NCBI GenBank assembly: GCA_051884615.1
Contig: JBJEVT010000006.1
Coordinates: 11,989 to 75,988 of the forward strand
DNA: 64,000 nucleotides
Source of the DNA: UBA1724 sp051884615
GTDB taxonomy: Bacteria; Verrucomicrobiota; Lentisphaeria; Oligosphaerales; Oligosphaeraceae
Reading direction: 5' to 3'
How positions within the stretch are numbered: the stretch's first letter is position 1; the number at the start of each line of letters is the position of its first letter. Shown one piece after another: positions 42,514 to 51,591 of this stretch. Under the pieces are notes generated by a model. It ran no database searches and was not told the origin of the DNA. It worked only from the letters and a program-made list of their open reading frames with translations. Both the position numbers and the translations under genes were made by a program.

Positions 42514-42891
42514 TTTCGCACCTCCTTGTTTTAGAGGAAGATCTGTGTATCAGGGACACCTGGGGAATCAAATATCACGGACATAGTGTAACCCTCCCTT
42601 TGCATTTTGTCAAACGCTTTTTTGGGTGGCGTGATAAGAACACGCATGCTCCAAAGCGCGGGGCAGGCGCAGACAGAGCGCCGACCCAGAAACGTCAGCC
42701 CCTGCCGAGGCCGGGACGCCACGCTTTCCCCCTCCTCCCTGCCCTGGCTCCCCTCCCCCCGTGGGGTCCACCGCCGGAAGCATTGACCTTGGGCGGGCGG
42801 CTGACTGGCTCCCCTCCCCCCAGCCCCGTGGGGTCCACATTCGGTTTTCCGGTCCTGCGGCAGGAAGGGACTCTCTCTATTCCTCACCCGT
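42514..42891. other. Intergenic region with a duplicated C-rich block
   Basis: About 380 bases between the small-Cys gene B and the GH42-like gene. No credible gene. CTGGCTCCCCTCCCCCC followed by GTGGGGTCCAC occurs at about 42745-42771 and again at about 42805-42838. The AT-rich part next to the small-Cys gene (42540-42600) probably holds its promoter, but I could not pick the boxes with confidence. Confidence 0.5.
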
Positions 42892-44883
42892 TTATGGTTC
42901 CAGGAGAAGGATCGTCACATCTCCCAGGGATGGCAAGGGGAAGCAGCCGGGATGCGAGGGCGACAGGCCATCTCCTTCTCCCAGAAGCACCCTTCCCCGC
43001 CGCCACTTCTCCGGGGTTTTCAAGACAACCCCCGTGAGAGCGGGCACCTCCGTCAGCGGGCGAACCACCCCCACATGATTGGTCACATGGACGAGGAGTT
43101 TTCCCTCGCTGGTTTGGCGGACGGTCAGGGAAACCCCCGCCGGAGCTCCTTCCAGGCGATAGTGGAGGTTTTGCTCTTCCAGAATGGTCTGGAACCAGCG
43201 GCGCAAGGCGGCGTGGGGGAAACCGTAGTAGAACTCGAAGAGCCCACCGGAAAAGAAACAGAGCCTGCCTTTGCCCACGGCGTTGCGGATGGCCACGGGG
43301 ATTTCGGGGACGCCTGGACGGTCGGCATAGCATCCTTCCAAGGGGACGGGGATGCGCCCCAGGATTTCGGCATCGGGAAGGGGAGCCACGGGGAAGACCC
43401 AGGGCGGGGAGGGCAGGTACCCGAAGGCGTTGTCCACCTCGAAGCCCTCCCATTGGAGAGAGACGTAGTTGAAGCGTTTTTGGTCGACCATCCTTTCCCG
43501 GCGGTCGACGCCCAGCCAGGAGGGGCTGTCATTCCGTGGGGAGCCGTCTTCCTGGAAGGCGGCGAACTGTCCATCCGCCAGGAGGAATCCGCCCTGCGCC
43601 ACAAAGTCGTGGCAAGCCCGCAGGGTCCGGTCATCCAGACAAGCCGCATTGGGCGCCAGGAGGATTTTGTATCGTTTCAGACTCCGGACATCCAGATCCG
43701 TCACGATGTCGTAGGGCAGATTCAGGTGCTCCAGGAGGGCGAAGGCGCCCTGGACGGCATCGTAGTAGTTTCCCGGCCGTTCCCCGTTCCCGTTCCCCGG
43801 GCCATAGAAATCACTCTCCTCGGGGACATTGCGGCTATGGCTGGCGGTGTTGAAGCTGTAGAGGACAGCCACCTCCGCCAGGCTCCGGGTATTCTGATAG
43901 CAGGCATCGTTCTCGGCGTCGAACTTCACCATCTCCAGGACAGCCCTGCCGCCTTTGGTCTGGAAATTGTCCGGATTGCTGTGGATTCCCAGCCAGACAC
44001 TGGCGCCATTGCCGATGGCGTCTGCATAGCAGAGGCGCAATTCCGCGGGCGTATGGAGGAACCATCCCCAGGGTTTATGGTCGGCGGCGAAGAAGATCAC
44101 CGTCGGCCGGTCTCCCGCCACCGCCTCTGCCAATTTCGCATAGACCGAGCACCGCCAATAGGGAAGCTTGCGCGGCTCGCAATAGAAGAAGAAGCCCCCT
44201 TCCGTGCCCACCAGGTCGTTGGTGGCCAGATGGGCCGCCATGGAGGCCCCATCATGGGTTCCGGAAAAAAGCCCCTCGTTGAAATACATGCACCAGGAGG
44301 GATTCACCGACTTCACCTTCCGTCGCAGGGCCTCCTTGAAGGCCAGGACGCTTCTCCGGGTGAAGGCCCGATGCTCCTCCGGCGTGGCCTGGGAGAGAGG
44401 CTTCCCTGTTTCCGCCAGAAATTCTCTCTGGCAGTCGGGGCAGGAGCAGTCATGGTAGGCGGGGCCGTCGAAGAAGAGCCCCTCCAAATCGAAATCCCCC
44501 AGGGATTCCACGCAGGAAAAGAAATATTCCCGCCATCCGGAGTTCAGGCAGCAGGCGGGATAGGTGCCGTAGAGGAACACCTGGCCGCCATCCCTCTTGC
44601 GGATGCTCCAGTCCTGGAAATGCTCCCGCAGAGAGGGTCCCAGGATATGGCAGTTCATATAGACGATGGTGCGTAGCCCGCAGGCGCGGGAGCGCTCCAG
44701 ATACTCGGTCATCAGCGCCTTGTGGCGCTCCGGATCATAGATGGCGCTGTACAAATCGGCGTGGGTATGGAGCAACTGCTCCACATTGAAGCCTTGCTCC
44801 CTCCAGAACCCGGGCATGGACAACGTCTTCTCCCGACTTTGGAAATTGCATTGAAGGGCGGCGATGCGTAGGTGCTTTTTCAT
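42892..44883 (-). CDS. Putative glycoside hydrolase (GH42-like barrel with GATase-type trimerisation domain)
   Basis: 663 residues, no signal peptide. The first ~350 residues read as a TIM barrel of the putative glycosyl-hydrolase type related to GH42: RTIVYMNCHILGPSLREHFQDW, DLEGLFFDGPAYHDCSCPDCQREF (a CxCxxC-like metal cluster is common here), WCMYFNEGLFSG. Residues ~395-560 look like the beta-galactosidase trimerisation, class I glutamine-amidotransferase-like domain (YKILLAPNAACLDDRTLRACHDFVAQGG). A beta-sandwich tail follows. The substrate is unknown; the family acts on galactosides, fucosides or related sugars. No Shine-Dalgarno; the leader is C-rich. Confidence 0.75.
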   Translation of the reverse strand: MKKHLRIAALQCNFQSREKTLSMPGFWREQGFNVEQLLHTHADLYSAIYDPERHKALMTEYLERSRACGLRTIVYMNCHILGPSLREHFQDWSIRKRDGGQVFLYGTYPACCLNSGWREYFFSCVESLGDFDLEGLFFDGPAYHDCSCPDCQREFLAETGKPLSQATPEEHRAFTRRSVLAFKEALRRKVKSVNPSWCMYFNEGLFSGTHDGASMAAHLATNDLVGTEGGFFFYCEPRKLPYWRCSVYAKLAEAVAGDRPTVIFFAADHKPWGWFLHTPAELRLCYADAIGNGASVWLGIHSNPDNFQTKGGRAVLEMVKFDAENDACYQNTRSLAEVAVLYSFNTASHSRNVPEESDFYGPGNGNGERPGNYYDAVQGAFALLEHLNLPYDIVTDLDVRSLKRYKILLAPNAACLDDRTLRACHDFVAQGGFLLADGQFAAFQEDGSPRNDSPSWLGVDRRERMVDQKRFNYVSLQWEGFEVDNAFGYLPSPPWVFPVAPLPDAEILGRIPVPLEGCYADRPGVPEIPVAIRNAVGKGRLCFFSGGLFEFYYGFPHAALRRWFQTILEEQNLHYRLEGAPAGVSLTVRQTSEGKLLVHVTNHVGVVRPLTEVPALTGVVLKTPEKWRRGRVLLGEGDGLSPSHPGCFPLPSLGDVTILLLEP

Positions 44884-45390
44884 GGGGCAATGGGGAAAAT
44901 GGTGCCGTCCGGAGGACGTGGGCCGACGCCGTTTCCCTGCAGGACCCCCCGTTTCTCCAGACAGGGGAGCAGGGAGCCAGGAATTTCATCCGGCGACAAG
45001 GGATACTCTACCCCTTCTCTCCGGCGCCCACATCGCCCACAGGGCACCAAACGCCGTCGGAAATCCCGTCCTTCGCCCCTTCTTGGCAACGGCATCCCCA
45101 TGAACGCATCGCCCGGGGATTCCCCCCACAACATCCCGCGGACACATGGGCACGGGCGCGAAGGATGCGAGGGACGATGCCGCATGGCCGCCCCGCCGCC
45201 GTCCTCCAAGTTCGGGCGAGGAGACGGCTTCCCCGTCATCCTCTCCCGCGCTCCCGAAGTTGCGTTCCCCGAGGGTGGCGCCGAATCCGGCGAAAGGACG
45301 CCCCCGGCGCCCCTGCCGTTCGTCATATCGCTTGTCCCTTCTATATCGTGGGTTGCATGATTACATCCAGCACAACACAAGGAGCCAGCG
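44884..45390. other. Intergenic region between the GH42-like gene and the invertase gene
   Basis: About 500 GC-rich bases separating a minus-strand from a plus-strand gene, so both promoters should be here. Short frames across it are low-quality. I looked for inverted repeats that an Mpi-type invertase might use and found none that I can support. Confidence 0.5.
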
Positions 45391-46014
45391 ATGAACTACG
45401 GCTACATTCGCGTCAGCACCGACAAGCAGACGGTGGAGAACCAGCGGTTTGAACTCCAGCGATTCTGCCAGGAGAATCAATGCGTCATTGACGTTTGGGT
45501 GGAGGAGACCATTTCAGGGACGAAGGCGCCCGAGAAGCGTAAACTCGGCAAAGTGATCCGGCAGATGCGGAAAGGCGATGTCCTGATCTGCGCCGAATTA
45601 TCCCGCCTGGGTCGCAACCTGTTGATGATCATGGGAATCCTGAACCAGTGCATGAACAAGGAGGTGCAGGTTTGGACCATCAAGGACAACTATCGCCTGG
45701 GGAACGACATCAGTTCCAAGGTGCTGGCCTTCGCGTTCGGTCTTTCCGCGGAGATAGAGCGCAATCTGATTTCCCAGCGAACCAGGGAGGCGCTTGCCCG
45801 CAGGCGCGCCGAGGGGATTCATCTGGGGCATCGCAAGGGGCAGAAAAACAGCCATACCAAGCTAACCGGACACGAGGAGGAGATTACCGCCCTGCGCCAG
45901 AAGCATCACACCATAGCCTCGATTGCCAGAAGACTGCATGTCCATCCCATCACCATTCACCGCTTCTTGAAGGAGAGAACCAGAAAGGAGATTGCTCCCC
46001 CGGGAACCGTGTAG
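45391..46014 (+). CDS. Master DNA invertase (Mpi-type) serine recombinase
   Basis: 207 residues behind AAGGAG. The resolvase/invertase catalytic domain starts YGYIRVSTDKQTVENQRFEL, with the nucleophilic Ser in RVSTDKQ. The WVEETISGTKAPEKRKLGK and LICAELSRLGRNLLMIMGIL segments and LAFAFGLSAEIERNLISQRT are very close to Mpi of Bacteroides, which inverts many promoters at once. A short C-terminal HTH (IASIARRLHVHPITIHRFLK) binds the sites. No transposase or phage genes are beside it. It may control phase variation of the surrounding surface and glycan genes. Confidence 0.9.
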   Translation: MNYGYIRVSTDKQTVENQRFELQRFCQENQCVIDVWVEETISGTKAPEKRKLGKVIRQMRKGDVLICAELSRLGRNLLMIMGILNQCMNKEVQVWTIKDNYRLGNDISSKVLAFAFGLSAEIERNLISQRTREALARRRAEGIHLGHRKGQKNSHTKLTGHEEEITALRQKHHTIASIARRLHVHPITIHRFLKERTRKEIAPPGTV

Positions 46015-46110
46015 GCGCGGCCCCACGCCTCCCGTGCGGAACCGCGACACCCGCCAGAAGCGCGGGGACGGGCGGATGGCGAACCTGGCAAAGGGCGGGC
46101 GACGTGGAAG

Positions 46111-47619
46111 CTAGGCCAGGAAATAGACGGGAGTGCAGCTCCAGGCATGGCAAGCGGAGTTCACCCAGGTCTGCTTGTAGGGGCTGTAGAAAGGATCGTC
46201 CTCCTTGAAGACCTCGTAGAAAGTGGTGGCTCCCGTCGCCAGGATGGCGCCCCAGTAGCTTCGAATCACCTGGTGCAGCGCCTCCTCGTTCCCCACCTGG
46301 CGGCATGCCTCCAGGATGAAATGCTGGAGATAGGGGGACATGGGCGCCACCAGGGAGGTGTCCTCCAGCGCCCTTTTCAGGAGCTTTCTGGCCTCCTCCC
46401 CTGTCACCACCTGTCCCAGGATGGCCCAGATCTGGCTTGCCAGGGTGCGTTCTCCCTTGTCCAACTCCCGGGCGGTGGCGAAGAAACCGTCCTTCTGGAG
46501 CCAGTGGTCCCGGGCGGTCTTTCTCATCCATGCCGCCCGTTCCCGGAGCCAGGGAGCATCCTTTCTGCCCAGCAAATCGGAGAGCTGCGCCATGGCCTCC
46601 AGTCCATAGAGATAGGCGCAATGGGTGCCCACCGTCTTGTCCATGGTCCGGTTCTGGTCGATGACCGACCACTGGGGCGGCGGCACATGAAGGAGTCCCT
46701 CCTTGCTGATGTCTTTCTCCACCCGGGTGAACTGGTAGAGGGCGATGTCATAAAGATCCCGGGCGACCTGGCGGCGCTGATAGAAGCCGATGTGCTCCAC
46801 CAGGATTTTGGGGAGGAGGAAGGGGTATTCGTAGGCATGGGCGCCGTGCCGGCCCAGCATTTCCCCCTCTTAGGCGCAGGAGGGGAAGATGCCATCCTTC
46901 TCCATGGCGCAGGCAAGGACATAGAGGGAGCGCTCCACCACCCGGGGATTCCGGTAGGTCACGGCGTTCACCAGGGCTTCCAGGCGCAGATCCCCCAGCC
47001 AGAGGCGCCGGTCCCGTTTAGGGCCGTCCTCGAAGACGGTCTGCATGCAATTCCGCAGGGTGCGCACCCCCGTCTCCCAAATCTGGTTCTCCAGGGGGGA
47101 GAGTCCTTTTGGCGGGGGAGGCAGATGCCGTCCCGCCGCGCTTTCCGCCCGCAGGCGCACCTTCCGGAAGATGACGGGATTGGGGGTGGCGACGACCTCC
47201 ACCATGAGGTAGCGGAAGGCGTAGCGCCGGGGCAGGCGGATTTTCTCCGGAAGAGTGTCGTATTTCACGAAATCCTCCTGCATCCAGGCCTGGCTGATCC
47301 AGCTGGTCCACTCCTCCCGCCGATAGCGGAATTCATAAGGGAGCTCTGCCGCCAGGAAACGGAGAAAGAGGGGCGAGTCGAAGTCCTTCCCATCCACGGA
47401 GAGCTCCAGTTCCACATGCCCCACGGAATGTTCGCCGAAATCAAAGCAAATCCGCTCCCCGTTCCCGTAGGAACGCCTGGGCTCGACGGGCTTCATGGAC
47501 ACCCCCTGCCAGGCACCGGAGTCCTCCACCGGCTCCACCAGCCCCACCGGGGACATGAGCCAATGCTTCAACGGGGGAAGCCCCTTCTGCGCTTTCTCCA
47601 AAAATGACTGCGTCTTCAT
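46111..47619 (-). pseudogene. Alpha-L-rhamnosidase-like (GH78 type) gene interrupted by an in-frame TAA
   Basis: One frame of about 503 codons from MKTQSFLEKAQKG (ATG 47619, preceded by GCAGGAG), with a single TAA at 46870-46872 between KDGIFPSCA and EGEMLGRHG. The N-terminal part is a beta-sandwich (residues ~30-180). The (alpha/alpha)6 barrel starts with QIWETGVRTLRNCMQTVFED and GPKRDRRLWLGDLRLEA, the GH78 acidic motif. Helices of the barrel continue after the stop, and a normal C-terminus follows. The protein is short for GH78 and has no signal peptide. The nonsense codon splits the catalytic barrel, so it is either inactive or needs readthrough. A poly-G tract precedes it. Confidence 0.85.
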
Positions 47620-47661
47620 GAAATGCGTCTCCTGCAAGAAAATCGTTCCCAAGCCGCACGA

Positions 47662-47678
47662 GGGGGGGGGGGGGGGGG
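47662..47678. repeat. Poly-G tract, 17 bp, upstream of the rhamnosidase-like gene
   Basis: Seventeen consecutive G on the plus strand (C on the coding strand), 43-59 bases before the ATG at 47619. A run of this length is highly slippery. It is much longer than any other homopolymer that I saw (the next is nine G at about 11573). Depending on where transcription starts it lies in the promoter spacer or the 5' leader. Confidence 0.9.
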
Positions 47679-47853
47679 AGGAACCCTGCCCTCACACTCC
47701 TCCATCGGCGAATCCCCATAGCATAATCCAGGACGGAAGAACCCAACATGCCCTTTTTCGGGAAAACCTCGAAGAATCCCGGGAGCTCCCGGAAATGCCG
47801 GAGGTTCTCCCCCCAAAGCGGAGACGGGAAAACGGAGGGCATCTCTCCCCACG

Positions 47854-47990
47854 GGGAATCAAAGGGCTAGATGCCCTAGATGCCCTAGAGGGACTAGAGG
47901 GACTAGGAGGGCTTGAAATCTAGGAAGCTCTGTGGAGATTGCACCCCAAAAGAACAAGGGGGCGGGCACGGGCGGGCTTGCCCGCACGCG
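47854..47990. repeat. Intergenic composite repeat, copy R2 (modules A and E)
   Basis: Begins GGGGAATCAAAGGGCTAGATG, then 9-bp units CTAGATGCC and CTAGAGGGA, then module E with CCCCAAAAGAACAAGGGGGC (47947-47966) and a GGGCGGGCTTGCCCGC dyad. Module A matches 3262-3308 and 63537 onward; module E matches 63614-63650. No gene is visible from 47690 to 48040. Confidence 0.8.
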
Positions 47991-48040
47991 TGCGCCCGCG
48001 AGGGAGGTGAGCGAGGAAGGGAGCGCCAACAGTCCATTTC

Positions 48041-48145
48041 TCGACACGAGGGCGATGTCATGTCGAAAAATCGGGATTTTTTCGACATGAGAGTGGGGTC
48101 ATGTCGAAAAATCGGGTTATTTTTTACATGTCGACGATGTCATGA
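48041..48145. repeat. Dyad repeat array, left of fic (~41-bp units)
   Basis: Two units and part of a third, each TCGACAYGAGRGYG followed by GTCATGTCGAAAAATCGGG and a T-run. CATGTCGAAAAA (48059-48070) and TTTTTCGACATG (48078-48089) form a near-perfect 12-bp hairpin. The third unit is partial (ACATGTCGACGATGTCATGA). The same unit recurs to the right of fic at 49450-49512, in the same orientation. Confidence 0.8.
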
Positions 48146-48249
48146 GGGCGTCCCCTGTTTGCCATGCATCGAAGAATCCGGGCTGGTTGTCCTTGCGAGG
48201 GCGATGCCCGTCGGCGGAGAGTCTGTTTCGTTGACCTGGAGTGTGCGAG

Positions 48250-49368
48250 ATGTATCGAATTCCGGAATTGCCCCTTTCCCTGGAGCTGGAGACCAGGGAG
48301 ATCCTCAAACAGCTTAGCGCCACCCATCGTCAATTGGGAGAGTTGAAGGGGTTGGAACAGACCATTCCCAACGAGGATATTCTCATCAACACCCTGGGGC
48401 TCCAAGAAGCCAAGGACAGTTCGGAGGTGGAGAACATTGTCACCACCCATGATGACCTCTACAAAGCGGACTTGCTCGTCCGGGAGATGGTGACCTCTGC
48501 CGCCGCCAAGGAGGTGTTGAGTTACCGGGAGGCCATCAAGCGGGGTTTCTCCATGATGCGGAAGGAAAAACTACTGACCAACAACACCATCAAGGAGATT
48601 CAGAGGACACTGGTTGGGAACGATGCCGGATTCCGCAAGGTGCCAGGCACTCTCCTGAAGAACAGTGACGGAGAAACGGTCTACACGCCTCCCCAAAGCG
48701 CCCAGGAGATTGAGGCGCACATGGCGGCACTGGAAAAGTTCATCAACCTCCCGGAACTCTGCCCCTGGGATCCCCTGGTGAAAATTGCGGTCATCCATCA
48801 TCAGTTTGAAAGCATCCACCCCTTCTATGATGGAAATGGCAGAACCGGACGCATTCTCACGATTCTCCTTCTGGTCATCCACGATTTGCTTCATCTGCCC
48901 GTCCTCTATTTAAGCCGCTACATCACGCACCACAAGGCAGAATATTATCGGCTTCTCCAGGAAATCCGTGAACATGAGGACAACGCCACACAATGGCATC
49001 AATGGATCCTCTTCCTCTTGAAGGGAATGGAAGAAACGGCGCGGGATACTGTCCGTTTGATTCTAGCCATTCAGAACCTGATGCGACAAGAGGAGGAGAT
49101 TCTTCGTTCCCTCCTTGGAAAGCAATACCAGCAGGAACTCGTGGAACATCTTTTCCACCACCCCTACACCAAGATCGAGTTCATGCAGAACACCATGGGG
49201 GTGCACCGCATAACGGCGACGAAGTATCTGAATCGTCTGGTGGATGGCGGTGTGATGAGAAAGACCAAGGTGGGGAAAACCAACTACTACATCAACGTTC
49301 CCCTGGTGGAACTCCTGGTCCAATGGCAGGGGCGCATCCAGGAAATCTCCCCCGACGGGGCGAAGTGA
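48250..49368 (+). CDS. Fic family protein (class II, N-terminal inhibitory motif, C-terminal winged helix)
   Basis: 372 residues from MYRIPELPLSLELET at 48250 (GTG three codons upstream is possible). DSSEVENIVTTHDDL (about 60) contains SSEVEN, the (S/T)xxxE(G/N) inhibitory motif of self-inhibited Fic proteins. The active site is IHPFYDGNGRTGR, complete with the His and both Arg. The C-terminal ~80 residues are a winged-helix-like domain (IEFMQNTMGVHRITATKYLN). The family transfers AMP or other nucleotide parts to target proteins. It stands alone between two copies of a dyad repeat array with no antitoxin gene beside it, so it is likely autoinhibited. Confidence 0.93.
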   Translation: MYRIPELPLSLELETREILKQLSATHRQLGELKGLEQTIPNEDILINTLGLQEAKDSSEVENIVTTHDDLYKADLLVREMVTSAAAKEVLSYREAIKRGFSMMRKEKLLTNNTIKEIQRTLVGNDAGFRKVPGTLLKNSDGETVYTPPQSAQEIEAHMAALEKFINLPELCPWDPLVKIAVIHHQFESIHPFYDGNGRTGRILTILLLVIHDLLHLPVLYLSRYITHHKAEYYRLLQEIREHEDNATQWHQWILFLLKGMEETARDTVRLILAIQNLMRQEEEILRSLLGKQYQQELVEHLFHHPYTKIEFMQNTMGVHRITATKYLNRLVDGGVMRKTKVGKTNYYINVPLVELLVQWQGRIQEISPDGAK

Positions 49369-49449
49369 AGATTTCATCAGGAAGCCGTTGCGTCCCCTCT
49401 ACGCCGGATTGTCTTGCCCCCACCCTTGAAATAAGGAACCTATCCACCA

Positions 49450-49512
49450 TCGGGCACTTTTTCGACACGAGAGCGGGATCATGTCGAAAAATCGGGCTTT
49501 TTTCGACATGAC
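49450..49512. repeat. Dyad repeat array, right of fic
   Basis: CGGGCACTTTTTCGACACGA, GAGCGGGATCATGTCGAAAA and ATCGGGCTTTTTTCGACATG in direct continuation: one full ~41-bp unit and two partial ones. CATGTCGAAAAA and TTTTTTCGACATG form a hairpin as on the left side. The units point the same way as those at 48041-48145, 1.4 kb away, so the fic gene is flanked by direct repeats. Confidence 0.8.
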
Positions 49513-49705
49513 GTTCGTCTTGGGGGTGGTCCGGTTTTGGCGAACACGGCGGGAGGGCTCCAGGGAAAAAACTCGGCTTTTCCCAGGGGGATGGGGTTGC
49601 AATCCGTCTTCGGAGAATTACGCTAATGCCTGGTATCGAAGTCCCTGGCGCGAAATGCGCTGGAGAGGATTGTCCCCCCTGTTTCTGGTGTCTGGTTCCC
49701 TTTTC

Positions 49706-50553
49706 ATGGTCTCCCTTCCCTCCCCCGTCATCTTCTCCCTGGGGCATTTCCAGCTGCGCTGGTACGGTCTTTTTGCCGTGCTGGCCATGTTGACGGGCTA
49801 CGGTCTGATGGTGGCGCGCCGGAAGCGCTACGGATTCACCGTGGAGGAGTTGTCGCTGCTCTTGAATTGCAGTGTCATCTTCGGGGTGATCGGGGCGCGG
49901 CTGGAGTTTGTCCGTCGTTTTTGGGGCGAGCTTTTCGCCCGGGATCTTCCGGGGATTTTTCGCGTTTGGGAGGGTGGGCTTGTCTTCCAGGGAGGTTTTG
50001 TGGTGGCTGCCCTGGCCATCCTGGGGCTTTGCCGCTGGAGGAGGTGGCCTGCGGGGCGGGTGGGGGACATGATGGCGCCGGCCCTTCCCGCCGCCCACGC
50101 CGTGGCCCGTCTGGGCTGCCTCTTCAACGGATGCTGCTTCGGCATACCCTGGAGCCACTGGGGCGCGGTCCTCTATCCCGCCCAGGGCAACGACGTCCTG
50201 AACACCCAGCTTCAGCAGGGGCTTCTGTCTCTCCAGGGAGAGGCGTTCCCCTCCCCGCTGCCCGTCCTGCCCGTCCAGGCTCTGGAGACCCTGTGGTGCC
50301 TTCTGGTGGCTGGGCTCCTTCTATTGGCAGAGAAGCGGGGCCTGGCCAAGGGACGCCTCTTCTTCCTCTATCTCCTGGGATACTCCGCGGGACGCTTCCT
50401 CCTGGAATTCCTCCGGGGCGACTACCACCACGCCGGCCTCCTGACCCCCGCGCAGTGGACCACCGCCCTGGTCATCCTCCCCGCCACCCTGGCCGCCTTC
50501 CTCTGGACAAAATACCGCAAGACCACGCCACGCCCCCAGGAGAGACCACGACC

Positions 50554-50557
<4 letters not shown>
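49706..50557 (+). CDS. lgt: Prolipoprotein diacylglyceryl transferase
   Basis: 283 residues from MVSLPSPVIFSLGHFQLRWY at 49706; the frame is open upstream through the dyad repeat, which is not coding. Seven or so TMs. The Lgt signature is present: WEGGLVFQGGFVVAA (His of the E. coli HGG is Gln here) and ARLGCLFNGCCFG with the essential Arg. Lgt attaches diacylglycerol to the lipobox Cys, the first step of lipoprotein maturation; the secretin at 54.7 kb is a client. Its stop overlaps the GTG start of the next gene. Confidence 0.93.
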
Positions 50558-51522
<965 letters not shown>

Positions 51523-51591
51523 AGCATTCCCCCCGCCGTTTCTTCCCCGGGTCCTGTCCCCTCCCTTCCCCTTCCTCCTTTTTCCCCTCCC

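Noticed and set aside
44884..45390. Invertible promoter next to the serine recombinase
   Set aside because: No inverted repeat of useful length was found; a lone ACGTTCGT at about 49510, reminiscent of Mpi-type sites, has no inverted partner nearby.
48041..48145. CRISPR array
   Set aside because: Units are contiguous without unique spacers and no cas genes are present; the repeat is a dyad array.
48061..48317. A plus-strand frame through the dyad repeat before fic
   Set aside because: It reads the repeat (MSKNRDFFDM-like) and then overlaps fic in another frame; the same phrase arises again at 49481 from the other repeat copy.
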